This document shows, in pieces, positions 32,674 to 43,412 of a stretch of 49,501 nt of DNA. This DNA comes from an uncultured Lentisphaeraceae bacterium (GTDB lineage Bacteria > Verrucomicrobiota > Kiritimatiellia > RFP12 > DVOR01). Each line of letters opens with the position of its first letter. The stretch's first letter is position 1. The notes under the pieces were generated by a model. The model saw nothing but the letters and a program-made list of their open reading frames with translations. It made no database searches and was not told the origin of the DNA. The stretch is from positions 1-49,501 of the forward strand of contig CASEMQ010000044.1 of the NCBI GenBank assembly GCA_949289005.1, in the 5' to 3' direction. The position numbers and the translations under genes were made by a program.

Positions 32674-34097
32674 TGGATAATCTTGCGACCAAAGGGATGT
32701 TCCCCGACTTCCGCCGTTCCGGCTCGCCCTCGCGCGTGACGCACTATTGCGCCGGCTGCGGCCACGGCATCATCCACAAACTGCTGGCCGAGGCCTACGT
32801 GGATTTGGGCCTGCAGGACCGGACGGTGATCGTGAACCCCATCGGCTGCGCGGTCTTCGGCTATTATTATTGGGACGTGGGCGGCGTGAGCGCGGGCCAC
32901 GGGCAGGCGCCCAGCATGGCCACGGCCATCAGCCGCCTCCGCCCCGACGCCATCACCGTCTCCTACCAAGGCGATGGCGACCTGGCGGCCATCGGCCTGG
33001 GCCACACCCTCCAGGCCGCCGCGCGCGGCGAGCACATGGCCGTCTTCTTCGTGAACAACTCCATCTATGGCATGACGGGCGGGCAGATGGCCCCCACCAC
33101 CCTCATCGGGCAAAAGACCACCACCTCGCCGCTGGGGCGCAACCCGGAGACCGACGGCATGCCGCTGCACCTCTGCGAGCTGATCAACGCCCTACGCCTG
33201 CCCGTCTACATCGAGCGCGTCTCCGTGGCCGACACCGCCCGCATCATGCAGGCGCGCAAGGCCATCCGCCACGCCCTCGAGATCCAGCGCGACAAAAAGG
33301 GCTACGCCTTCGTCGAGATCCTCTCGCCCTGCCCCACCAGCGTCGGCCTCAAACCGCTTGACGCAGCCAAGTTCGTCATCGAGCAGATGGAGAAGGAATA
33401 TCCCCTCGGCTGTCTGCGCGACCGCTCCGCCGAGGCCCCGACCCGCCCCGCGCCCAAACCCTGGGGCAAACTCGCCGACTTCTTCGGCGACGACGGCCGC
33501 GAGGACCCGCACCCCGCTGCGCACGCCATCCGGGAGCGCCACTTCAAGTTCACCGGCTTCGGCGGCCAAGGCATCCTCTCCCTCGGGCTCGTGGTGGCCG
33601 ATGCCGCGCGCGCCCTGGGGCTCGAGACCACCTGGCTCCCCAGCTACGGCCCCGAGCAACGCGGCGGCGACGCCCAGTGCACCGTCGTCACCTCCACCCA
33701 GCTCATCGGCGCGCCCGCCGTCGAGCACCCCGAGTTGCTCGTGGTGATGAACCAAGCCGCCTGCGGCAAACACCTCCACACCGTCCGCCCCGGCGGGCTC
33801 GTGGTGGCCGACGCCACCGTCCGCGTTGACCCCGAGCAGGTGCCCCAAGGCGTTCGCGTCGTCCAGATCCCCGCCATCGACATCGCCACCGCCGCCGGCG
33901 TCCCCAAGGCCGCCAACGTGGCCATGCTCGGCGCGCTCCTGGCGCTCAACGCGCTCGACATCCCCGCCCAGCTGCTCATCGAGGCCCTCGAGCGTTCCTT
34001 CGCCAAGAAACCCACGCTCATCCCCCTCAACAAACGCGTCCTCCAAGCCGCCATCGACCACTGCCGCCACCACGGCCTCACCGGCGAACTCCCCTAA
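32673..34097 (+). CDS. 2-oxoacid:ferredoxin oxidoreductase fused beta-gamma subunits
   Basis: 474 residues; start overlaps the previous stop by one base (TGATG). Residues 1-250 are the thiamine-pyrophosphate subunit (HYCAGCGHGIIHK, then GDGDLAAIGLGH and VNNSIYGMTGGQ). A linker of about 35 residues joins the gamma domain (about 288-474, FKFTGFGGQGILSLGLVVADAA, SYGPEQRGGDAQC). Separate genes are common in other lineages; here they are fused, giving a ferredoxin-alpha-betagamma operon. It completes a membrane-independent cytoplasmic complex. Confidence 0.9.
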   Translation: MDNLATKGMFPDFRRSGSPSRVTHYCAGCGHGIIHKLLAEAYVDLGLQDRTVIVNPIGCAVFGYYYWDVGGVSAGHGQAPSMATAISRLRPDAITVSYQGDGDLAAIGLGHTLQAAARGEHMAVFFVNNSIYGMTGGQMAPTTLIGQKTTTSPLGRNPETDGMPLHLCELINALRLPVYIERVSVADTARIMQARKAIRHALEIQRDKKGYAFVEILSPCPTSVGLKPLDAAKFVIEQMEKEYPLGCLRDRSAEAPTRPAPKPWGKLADFFGDDGREDPHPAAHAIRERHFKFTGFGGQGILSLGLVVADAARALGLETTWLPSYGPEQRGGDAQCTVVTSTQLIGAPAVEHPELLVVMNQAACGKHLHTVRPGGLVVADATVRVDPEQVPQGVRVVQIPAIDIATAAGVPKAANVAMLGALLALNALDIPAQLLIEALERSFAKKPTLIPLNKRVLQAAIDHCRHHGLTGELP

Positions 34098-34120
34098 TCC
34101 CCACGCGAAAGGCCCCCGCC

Positions 34121-34798
34121 ATGCTCAACATCGTCCAAGACATCGACAACCGCGTCACCCTCCGCCACGCCCTCATTTCCGTGTCGGACAAAACCGGGCT
34201 TGACACCTTCGTCCCCGCACTCCTCGAATCGTGCCCCGAGCTTGTCATCCTCTCGACCGGCGGCACCCACAAAGCCATCCAGGCCCTCCTCAAGCCCGGC
34301 CAGGAAAACCGCCTTCGCGCCGTCTCCGACTACACCGGCCAGCCCGAGATGCAAGGCGGCCTCGTCAAGACCCTCGACTTCAAGATTTACATGGGCCTCC
34401 TCTCCGAGACCTACAACGACGCCCACCAGGCCGACATGCGCCGCCTCGACGCCGCCCCCATCGACCTCGTCGTCGTCAACCTCTATCCCTTCAAGCGCAC
34501 CGTCGCCATCCCCGGCGTCACCCCCGAGCAGGCCCGCACCAACATCGACATCGGCGGCCCCTGCATGATCCGCGCCTCCGCCAAGAACTACCTTCGCGTC
34601 GCCTCCGTCACCGACCCGGCCGACTACCCCCGCCTCGCCGCCGAGCTCGCCGCCCACAACGGCTCCCTCTCCCTCGACACCCGCTTCTACCTCATGAAAA
34701 AGGCCTTCGCCCACACCGCCGACTACGACACCGCCATCGCCTCCTTCTTCGCCAAAACCGCCCCCGAGGCCATCACCGCCACCTACCACCTCCACTGA
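34121..34798 (+). CDS. stand-alone IMP cyclohydrolase domain (N-terminal half of PurH)
   Basis: 225 residues, starting with TLRHALISVSDKTGLDTFVPAL and containing LSTGGTHKAIQ, LVVVNLYPFKRTV and NIDIGGPCMIRASAKN, the MGS-like domain that closes the purine ring to IMP. Bifunctional PurH is about 520 residues; the C-terminal AICAR transformylase domain is absent and the frame ends cleanly, so this is not a visible truncation. The formylation step must be encoded elsewhere. It lies 23 nt after the oxidoreductase operon. Confidence 0.88.
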   Translation: MLNIVQDIDNRVTLRHALISVSDKTGLDTFVPALLESCPELVILSTGGTHKAIQALLKPGQENRLRAVSDYTGQPEMQGGLVKTLDFKIYMGLLSETYNDAHQADMRRLDAAPIDLVVVNLYPFKRTVAIPGVTPEQARTNIDIGGPCMIRASAKNYLRVASVTDPADYPRLAAELAAHNGSLSLDTRFYLMKKAFAHTADYDTAIASFFAKTAPEAITATYHLH

Positions 34799-34815
34799 CG
34801 GAAAGGACCCATGCG

Positions 34816-35571
34816 ATGTTGGACCTCGCCTTTCGGCAAGAATTGGCGCATGCGGTGCGCGATTATTGGCTCCACCAGCTGGCGGACCTGGACTTTCTTG
34901 GAGAGGTCTACGAAAGAGCCACCGCAAAGGAAGGCGGGCATCAACTGGCTGACTTGGTCGACGAACTGACAACCGGGGTTTTGCGCACTGCGTTCCCAGC
35001 CAAAACGGGCGCACAATACGGCAAGGCTGGAAAACGCTCACGCAGCATGGGCGACATCTGGGTGCGAAACGACGAAAGGGTGTGGCATCCTCTCAATGTG
35101 AAGACTGGGCTTGTAGGCTTTGAAGGGCAACCGAATCTTGTCTCGCTCAAAAAGCTGCTCGATGTGTTGTTGAACCGTCAGATTGACGCCTACTATCTAC
35201 TCTTCGTCAAGTTTGCCGTGGATACAACCCGCCAATCTGTGACGCCGTTTATAGTGCTGGCAGATTTGTTGGACTGGCTTGCCTTTGACGCTAAGCGGTT
35301 TATTGCGTTCGATTCCGGTCCCGGTCAGTTGATGTTGCGCGCCAAAGCCTTCTTCCATGCCATCGACCACGGCCAAAGGCCGACGGACATTAGCCTGATG
35401 TCAGAGAAGATTGCGGCACTTTTCGCCCTTTACGAGGATGGCGAACGTCGTCTGCGCGAAAATCGTGAGCGCGACTTGAGAGCCTTTCGCGAACGTTTCG
35501 CGCAATTCCGACATGCACCGGAACCGTTCGCCGTCGATCTTGCGGCACAGGAGGCGTTGGGCGTCCGATGA
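34816..35571 (+). CDS. putative restriction endonuclease partner of the adjacent methyltransferase
   Basis: 251 residues; ATG at 34816 after ggaaagg (a second ATG five bases upstream is out of frame). GDIWV (Asp80) followed by HPLNVKTG (Asn94, Lys96) looks like a PD-(D/E)xK-type core with Asn in place of the acidic residue. It shares ATGA with the methyltransferase. Lower G+C than both flanking operons suggests acquisition as a unit. I infer nuclease function from pairing and motif; no family is recognised with certainty. Confidence 0.6.
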   Translation: MLDLAFRQELAHAVRDYWLHQLADLDFLGEVYERATAKEGGHQLADLVDELTTGVLRTAFPAKTGAQYGKAGKRSRSMGDIWVRNDERVWHPLNVKTGLVGFEGQPNLVSLKKLLDVLLNRQIDAYYLLFVKFAVDTTRQSVTPFIVLADLLDWLAFDAKRFIAFDSGPGQLMLRAKAFFHAIDHGQRPTDISLMSEKIAALFALYEDGERRLRENRERDLRAFRERFAQFRHAPEPFAVDLAAQEALGVR

Positions 35572-37247
35572 GCCAAGCAAAGGCACAACGCGAGACCAAA
35601 CGACAACTGGGGCAATTTCTGACGCCTCCTGCCATCGCGAAAGCAATTGTCGACACGTTGCCAATCCAGTTGAATGACATGGTGTTGGAGCCCTCCTTCG
35701 GGACGGGAGCTTTTCTGTTTGCGCTCCGCGACAAGTTGGCGCGGACTTTTTCGGAGGAAACAATAGCGTACTGGGCGCGAACTCAGGTGGAAGGATGTGA
35801 GCTCGAGGCGAAGGCCTACGCTACCTTTCGTGCACGGTGGGGCGAGACGGAACGTTGCGTCCAAGGCGACTTCTTCCGTTTCCGGATGCCTGCCTACAAC
35901 AAGCACCGTTATTTTGCGGAAATAACGCCACGCTACGATTGGATCATCGGGAACCCGCCCTTTGGCGGTACCATCGCCCCGGACATCCAAGACAACCTAG
36001 ACGACCTCTATGGCTTCCGGCACGGACGAAAAATCAAGAAAGAGACCTACGCCTTCTTCATCGTCAAATCGCTCGACTTGCTCAAGCCTGGTGGGCGCCT
36101 TGTCTTCATTTGTAGCGACACCTTGCTCTCCATCAACACCATGCGCGGCCTGCGTGAATACCTATTGGACACTTGCTTGGTCGAGGTGTCGCGATTGCCA
36201 GGGATGTTCGCGGAAACGCAACAGCCTATGATTGTGCTTTCGCTCACCAAGGGAGGAAGCGGTCTCACTGTCTTTGGCAATGCGCTCACGCGCGAAATGG
36301 TCGAAGCCACGCCAAACGCCAGCTGGCTTGTCACACCCGACTTCGCCCGCTACTTCACGGGCGCGACCTTGGGCGACTTCCTCGTCGCGACGTCCGGGAT
36401 GACTGTCGGCCGCAACGAGCTCTTCGTGCGAGAAATCCGCAATGGTCAAATCGAGGAGTTCTACGACTTCACCTTCTCCGAGCGCCTCGTCACGGTAGCG
36501 CTCCGCCAAAGCCAGGCACGTCTCGGGAAACTCTCCACAGCGCAAATCCGCCATATCCGTGAACTGGAACAAGCCGGCGCGACCGAACCGTGCGTGACCG
36601 TCAGCAAACGTGCCATTCCTTCCCTTGTGCCATTCCCGCACCCGGACTACGCGCCTTACAACAAAGCGACCTCCGCCATTCTCTATGCGCCACCGGACTA
36701 CGCCATCTATTGGAAGGACGACGGTCGTGCCGTCTACACCTTCAAGAAGTCTGGCCCGTGGTATCTGCACGGTGTCGGTGGTAAAACCTACTTCAAGCGT
36801 GAGGGACTCACGTGGCAACTCATCTCTTCCCACCTCAACATCCGTTATCTTCCACCTGGTTACATCTTGGATTCCGGCGCGCCTTGCGCCTTCCTGCGCT
36901 CGGGCGTGAATCATGACGAACTCTTTTTCATCATGGGATGGTGCCTCACCGACATCTGTAACACCATCCTCAAAAAGGTCATCAACCACACGCGCAACAT
37001 CCAGTCCAAAGACTTCGAACGTCTCCCTTATCCTTCGTGGGTCTCGCCGACAAACAAGGCCGTGGTCGTTGCCCTTGTCAAAAACTTACTCGCCCGTGCC
37101 AAACAAGGCGAACGCTTCCAACGCGGCTCCACCGCGCTCGCCCCGATCGAAAACCTCTTTGCCTACATCCCCGGTACACACGCCACTTTGTCCGCCTCAC
37201 ACCAATCCCCCAAAAAGCCGCGACAACTCATGCTTGCGCTCGAATGA
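35568..37247 (+). CDS. N6-adenine DNA methyltransferase (gamma-class, type II/Eco57I-like)
   Basis: 559 residues. GQFLTPPAIA (15-24), SAM motif LEPSFGTGAF (40-49) and catalytic NPPFGG (129-134) are in gamma-class order. The long C-terminal part (about 260-559) would recognise the target. It overlaps the putative nuclease gene by 4 nt, typical of an R-M pair. G+C is clearly below that of the neighbours. This is the second R-M-like system in the window, 8 kb from the type III-like pair. Confidence 0.88.
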   Translation: MSQAKAQRETKRQLGQFLTPPAIAKAIVDTLPIQLNDMVLEPSFGTGAFLFALRDKLARTFSEETIAYWARTQVEGCELEAKAYATFRARWGETERCVQGDFFRFRMPAYNKHRYFAEITPRYDWIIGNPPFGGTIAPDIQDNLDDLYGFRHGRKIKKETYAFFIVKSLDLLKPGGRLVFICSDTLLSINTMRGLREYLLDTCLVEVSRLPGMFAETQQPMIVLSLTKGGSGLTVFGNALTREMVEATPNASWLVTPDFARYFTGATLGDFLVATSGMTVGRNELFVREIRNGQIEEFYDFTFSERLVTVALRQSQARLGKLSTAQIRHIRELEQAGATEPCVTVSKRAIPSLVPFPHPDYAPYNKATSAILYAPPDYAIYWKDDGRAVYTFKKSGPWYLHGVGGKTYFKREGLTWQLISSHLNIRYLPPGYILDSGAPCAFLRSGVNHDELFFIMGWCLTDICNTILKKVINHTRNIQSKDFERLPYPSWVSPTNKAVVVALVKNLLARAKQGERFQRGSTALAPIENLFAYIPGTHATLSASHQSPKKPRQLMLALE

Positions 37248-37293
37248 CCATGCAAACACACGACACCCCTAACAGAGAATGACAGGGAGCACC

Positions 37294-37853
37294 ATGCGCT
37301 ACACCGAGGCGGACTTTTTGGAGACGGCGGGGCCGAAGGAGCTGGATGAGATCGCCCGGGCGCGGGAACTGACGCGCGCCTACGCGGCGACGGATTACCG
37401 CGACGCCAGGGGGCGCCGGGCCATCTTGGAGGAACTGCTCGGGGCGATCGGCGAGAACGTCGCCATCGACACGCCCTTCCATTGCGACCACGGCAAGAAC
37501 ATCTTTCTGGGCAATGACATTGTCATCGGCATGGATTGCATCTTTGTTGACAACGCGCCCATCCGCGTGGGCGACCGCGCGATGATCGCCTCGGGCGTGC
37601 AGCTCTGCACGGCCAGCCACCCCATCCTGCCCGGCGAACGGTTGCTCGACGCCCGCCCCACCTACTTCCGCACCTACGCCCTGCCCATCACCGTCTGCGC
37701 CGGCGCATGGGTCGGCGCCCGCGCGGTCGTGCTCCCCGGTGTTACGATCGGCGAGAACGCCGTCGTCGGCGCGGGTAGCGTCGTCACCAAGAGCGTCCCG
37801 CCCAACACCGTCGTGGTCGGCAATCCCGCCCGCCCCATCCGCACCTTCGCGCC

Positions 37854-37857
<4 letters not shown>
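37294..37857 (+). CDS. maltose/galactoside O-acetyltransferase-like LbH protein
   Basis: 187 residues. The ATG at 37294 is preferred to one 15 nt upstream because GGGAG precedes it at good spacing. An N-terminal Mac-like helical domain (TRAYAATDYRDARGRRAILEEL) precedes hexapeptide repeats with catalytic-His context LCTASHP and ends VVGNPARPIR. It acetylates sugar hydroxyls using acetyl-CoA. It overlaps the PHP gene by ATGA. Confidence 0.87.
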
Positions 37858-39864
<2,007 letters not shown>

Positions 39865-39892
39865 GCCGCCCCCGCATCCGCTCCTGTCCGAC

Positions 39893-39935
39893 GGGACGCC
39901 CCGAACGGGGCGCCCCGTTTGCTGTTCACTGTCCT
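39893..39935. repeat. family 2 dispersed palindromic repeat, copy 3 (right half)
   Basis: GC hairpin gacgcccc-gaac-ggggcgcc followed by gctgttcactgt, the right-hand side of the family 2 pattern. It lies between tgt and the gatCAB promoter. Confidence 0.6.
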
Positions 39936-39948
39936 CTGTCCACTCATT

Positions 39949-39957
39949 TGCTATACT
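39949..39957 (+). promoter_or_regulatory. extended -10 promoter of gatCAB
   Basis: TGCTATACT, 21 nt before the gatC start; no standard -35. Confidence 0.5.
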
Positions 39958-39978
39958 GTGGGTTCTTTGGAGTGACCT

Positions 39979-40260
39979 ATGGCTGGATTTGACATTGATC
40001 GCGTGGCGTTCTTGGCGCGGCTGGCGCTGACGGATGAGGAACGCAAGACCTTTGGGGCGCAGTTGGAGACGATTGTGGCCTACGTGGACCGTATCGCGGG
40101 GCTGGAGACGGCGGAGCTGGACGCGACGCTGCACGGGCACGCGGCGGGTGCGCCGTTGCGCGAGGACGCGCCCGCGCCCGGCCTGCCGTTGGAGGCGGTG
40201 TTGGGCAACGCGCCCGCGCGCATCGACGACGAGATCCGCATGCCGCGCGTGGTGGAGTGA
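39979..40260 (+). CDS. gatC: Asp-tRNA(Asn)/Glu-tRNA(Gln) amidotransferase subunit C
   Basis: 93 residues with the GatC signature ARLALTDEERKTFGAQLETI and a C-terminal DDEIRMPRVV. It wraps GatA and GatB together. First gene of gatCAB, in its canonical order, with GGAG before the ATG. Indicates the indirect route to Gln-tRNA and/or Asn-tRNA. Confidence 0.93.
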   Translation: MAGFDIDRVAFLARLALTDEERKTFGAQLETIVAYVDRIAGLETAELDATLHGHAAGAPLREDAPAPGLPLEAVLGNAPARIDDEIRMPRVVE

Positions 40261-40273
40261 AGGGAGGCCAACG

Positions 40274-41719
40274 ATGATCGACGACATTCGGCAGATGACG
40301 GTGGCGGGCGCCCTCGCGGGGCTTCGCTCCAAGCGTTTTTCCGCGGTGGAGCTGACGCAGGAACTGCTGGGGGTGATGGGGCCCTCGCAAAAGGACATCC
40401 ACGCTTTTGTGACCATCGACGCGGAGGGGGCGCTCAAGGCCGCGGCCGAGGCCGACCGCCGCCGCGCCGCGGGCGAGGAGGCGCCGCTCCTGGGCGTGCC
40501 CATCGCCATGAAGGACAACATGAACGTCATCGGCCAGCCCTGCACGGCCTCCAGCCGCATCCTCGAGGGCTACGTGGCGCCCTATGACGCGACGGTGACG
40601 GCGCGCCTGCGCGCGGCCGGCGCCATCTTCCTGGGGCGGACGAACATGGACGAGTTCGCCCTAGGCTCCACCACGCAGACCTCCGGCTTCGGCCCCACCG
40701 AAAACCCGGTGGCGCGCGGGTGCATCCCCGGCGGCTCCTCGGGCGGCAGCGCGGCGGCGGTGGGCGGCGGCCTGGCCCTGGCGGCGCTGGGCACGGACAC
40801 GGGCGGCTCCATCCGCCAGCCGGCCAGCCACTGCGGCATCGTCGGCGTCAAGCCCACCTATGGCCGCGTCTCGCGCTATGGCGTGGTGGCCTGCGCCTCG
40901 TCCCTCGACCAAGTGGGCCCCATGACCAAGACGGTGGAGGACGCCGCGCTGCTGATGGACGTGCTCGCCGGCCATGACCCGCTCGACGCGACGAGCCTGA
41001 ACGTGCCGCCGCCGCGCCTGGCCGGCTGCTGGGCGGGGATGGACCCGGCCAAGCCCCTCGCGGGGACGACGCTCGGCATGCCCAGGGAATATTTCGGCGA
41101 CGGGCTGGACGCGGAGGTGCGCGCCCTCACCGAGGCCGCCGCCAAGCGCGCGGAAGCCCTCGGCGCCACGCTCCGCGAGGTCTCCCTGCCGCACGCGGGC
41201 TATGGCATCCCCACCTACTACATCTGCATGACCGCCGAGGTCTCCGCCAACCTCGCCCGCTTCGACGGCGTGCGCTACGGCCTGCGCGTCCCCGCCGACG
41301 ACGTGGTGGGCCAGTATTGCCAAACGCGCGCCAAGGGCTTCGGCGCGGAGGTCAAGCGGCGCATCCTCCTGGGCACCTTCGTCCTCTCCTCCGGCTATTA
41401 CGATGCCTACTACAACCGCGCGCAGAAGGTGCGCACCCTCATCCGGCGCGACTTCGAGGCCGCCTTCGCGGGGTGCGACCTGCTCCTGGCGCCCGTCACC
41501 CCCGAGCCCGCCTGGCCCCTGGGCGTCTACCAGGACGACCCCATCCGCAACTATCTCTCCGACGTGCTCACGGTGGGCGCCAACCTGGCCGGCTGCTGCG
41601 CCATGGCCATCCCCGCCGGCCGCACCGCCGCCGGCAAGCCCGTCGGCGTCCAGCTGCTGGGCCCGGGCCTGGGCGAGCCCGCCCTTTTCCGCGCCGCGCA
41701 CGCGCTCGAACTCCGCTGA
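40274..41719 (+). CDS. gatA: amidotransferase subunit A (glutaminase)
   Basis: 481 residues; start after agggagg. The amidase triad is complete: Lys80 (IAMKDN), cis-Ser155 (GGSSGGS) and nucleophile Ser179 (DTGGSIRQ). It releases ammonia from glutamine and channels it to GatB. It lies 13 nt after gatC and 10 nt before gatB. Confidence 0.95.
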   Translation: MIDDIRQMTVAGALAGLRSKRFSAVELTQELLGVMGPSQKDIHAFVTIDAEGALKAAAEADRRRAAGEEAPLLGVPIAMKDNMNVIGQPCTASSRILEGYVAPYDATVTARLRAAGAIFLGRTNMDEFALGSTTQTSGFGPTENPVARGCIPGGSSGGSAAAVGGGLALAALGTDTGGSIRQPASHCGIVGVKPTYGRVSRYGVVACASSLDQVGPMTKTVEDAALLMDVLAGHDPLDATSLNVPPPRLAGCWAGMDPAKPLAGTTLGMPREYFGDGLDAEVRALTEAAAKRAEALGATLREVSLPHAGYGIPTYYICMTAEVSANLARFDGVRYGLRVPADDVVGQYCQTRAKGFGAEVKRRILLGTFVLSSGYYDAYYNRAQKVRTLIRRDFEAAFAGCDLLLAPVTPEPAWPLGVYQDDPIRNYLSDVLTVGANLAGCCAMAIPAGRTAAGKPVGVQLLGPGLGEPALFRAAHALELR

Positions 41720-41729
41720 GGGAACCATC

Positions 41730-43142
41730 ATGGAATACGAAGTCGTCATCGGCCTTGAGACCCACGTTCAGCTGAAGACCCGCACCAAGATGTTCTGCCG
41801 GTGCGGCACCGCCTTCGGCGCCACCCCCAACAGCCACGTCTGCCCCGTCTGCCTCGGCTATCCCGGCGCCCTCCCCACCCTCAACGCCCAGGCCATCCGC
41901 TACACCGTCATGGCCGGCCTCATGCTCGGCTGCCAAATCGCCCCCTCCAGCCGCTTCGACCGCAAAAACTACTTCTATCCCGACTCCGCCAAGGACTACC
42001 AGATCACCCAAAACGGCGCCCCCCTCTGCCTTGGCGGCGGCGTTTCCCTCCCCGGCGGCCGACACATCCGCATCAACCACATCCACCTCGAGGAAGACGT
42101 CGGCAAACTCACCCACCGCCCCGGATGCTCCGGCGTCGACTTCAACCGCGCCGGCGTCCCCCTCATGGAAATCGTCTCCGAGCCCGACCTCCGCTCCCCC
42201 GACGAAGCCATCGCCTACCTCACCGCGCTCCGCGAGATGATGCTCTACGCCGGCGTCTCCGACTGCAACCTCGAGGAAGGCAACATGCGCTCCGACGTCA
42301 ACGTCTCCCTCCGCCCCCGCGGCCAAGAGGCCTACGGCGTCAAGGTCGAAATCAAAAACATGAACACCTTCAGCGGCATCCACGCCGCCCTGGAATACGA
42401 GATCGCCCGCCAGACCCGCGCCCTCCAAGCCGGCCAAACCATCGTCCAGGAAACCCGCCGCTGGGACCCCGACTCCGGCGAGACCTTCACCATGCGCACC
42501 AAGGAAAACGCCGAGGACTACCGCTACTTCCCCGAGCCCGACCTCCCCCCCGTCCTCCTCACCCCCGAGCAAATCGCCGCCTGGGCCAAAGACCTCCCCG
42601 AAGCCCCCGCCGCCCGCCGCGAACGCATGATGAAGGCCTACGGCATCCCCGAGTACGACGCCGGCGTCCTCTCCGCCGACCGCCCCCTCGCCGACTTCTT
42701 CGAGGCCGCCGCCCAACGCTGCGGCAACGGCAAACTCGCCTCCAACTGGGTCATGGCCGAGGTCCTCGCCCTCGTCGCCAAGGAAAACCGCCCCGTCCAA
42801 GACTCCGCCCTCACCCCCGAAGCCCTCGGCGACCTCCTCAAACTCCTCCGGGCCAACACCATCAACGGCCCCACCGCCAAAGCCCTCCTCCCCGAACTCT
42901 TCACCCACGGCGGCGACCCCGCCGCCATCGTCAAGGAACGCGGCCTCGCCCAAGTCTCCGACGCCGCCGCCATCGAAGCCCTCGTCGACGCCGCCCTCGC
43001 CGACAACCCCAAAGTCGTCGCCGACTACAAAGCCGGCAAACAGGCCGCCCTCGGCTTCCTCGTCGGCCAGGTCATGAAACGCTCCAAAGGCAAGGCCTCC
43101 CCCCAAATCGTCCAAAAACTCCTCCGCGACAAACTTGCCTGA
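41730..43142 (+). CDS. gatB: amidotransferase subunit B (kinase/amidase)
   Basis: 470 residues beginning EYEVVIGLETHVQLKTRTKMFC, with a CxC and C-x2-C zinc-type motif near the N-terminus, DFNRAGVPLMEIVSEPD, SMRSDVNVS-like MRSDVNVSLRP and a C-terminal YqeY-like helical domain. It phosphorylates the misacylated Glu or Asp and amidates it. Very high third-position C. No clear terminator follows. Confidence 0.95.
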   Translation: MEYEVVIGLETHVQLKTRTKMFCRCGTAFGATPNSHVCPVCLGYPGALPTLNAQAIRYTVMAGLMLGCQIAPSSRFDRKNYFYPDSAKDYQITQNGAPLCLGGGVSLPGGRHIRINHIHLEEDVGKLTHRPGCSGVDFNRAGVPLMEIVSEPDLRSPDEAIAYLTALREMMLYAGVSDCNLEEGNMRSDVNVSLRPRGQEAYGVKVEIKNMNTFSGIHAALEYEIARQTRALQAGQTIVQETRRWDPDSGETFTMRTKENAEDYRYFPEPDLPPVLLTPEQIAAWAKDLPEAPAARRERMMKAYGIPEYDAGVLSADRPLADFFEAAAQRCGNGKLASNWVMAEVLALVAKENRPVQDSALTPEALGDLLKLLRANTINGPTAKALLPELFTHGGDPAAIVKERGLAQVSDAAAIEALVDAALADNPKVVADYKAGKQAALGFLVGQVMKRSKGKASPQIVQKLLRDKLA

Positions 43143-43152
43143 CACTTCCCCC

Positions 43153-43205
43153 AAGCGAACAGAGCGAAGCGAACGCCAAACGGAACGCCCGACAAGCGGG
43201 CGGCG
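43153..43205. repeat. family 2-related repeat, copy 4
   Basis: aagcgaacagagcgaag followed by gaacgccaaacggaacgccc-gacaagc-gggcggcggg, similar to 48761-48800. It lies just after gatB. Confidence 0.5.
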
Positions 43206-43285
43206 GGTGTGCCTACGCGCGGGGATTGAACCTCCGCCTCTCCGCCGCGCGCGCCAAACCGCCCGACGCCGCAAAAACAAAAAGA

Positions 43286-43314
43286 TTGCATAAGTCTCAC
43301 GCGTGTGCTACTAT
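43286..43314 (+). promoter_or_regulatory. promoter of the giant secreted protein
   Basis: TTGCAT (43286-43291), 17-bp spacer, extended -10 TGCTACTAT (hexamer 43309-43314). The leader is about 95 nt. It overlaps an upstream in-frame ATG at 43305, which therefore cannot be the start. Confidence 0.6.
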
Positions 43315-43412
43315 CAGGGTGTTCGGCGGGAGGTTCCGTTCCGCCGTTGGCAAGGTACCCACGCGTCGCCTGCCCACGGCAAGCCCCCCGCAAATCGGAA
43401 AGGATACGGGAA

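Noticed and set aside
43200..43245. tRNA-like T-arm (minus-strand GGTTCAATCCCCGC)
   Set aside because: Flanking bases do not form a 5-bp T stem, and no acceptor or anticodon arms are found nearby.
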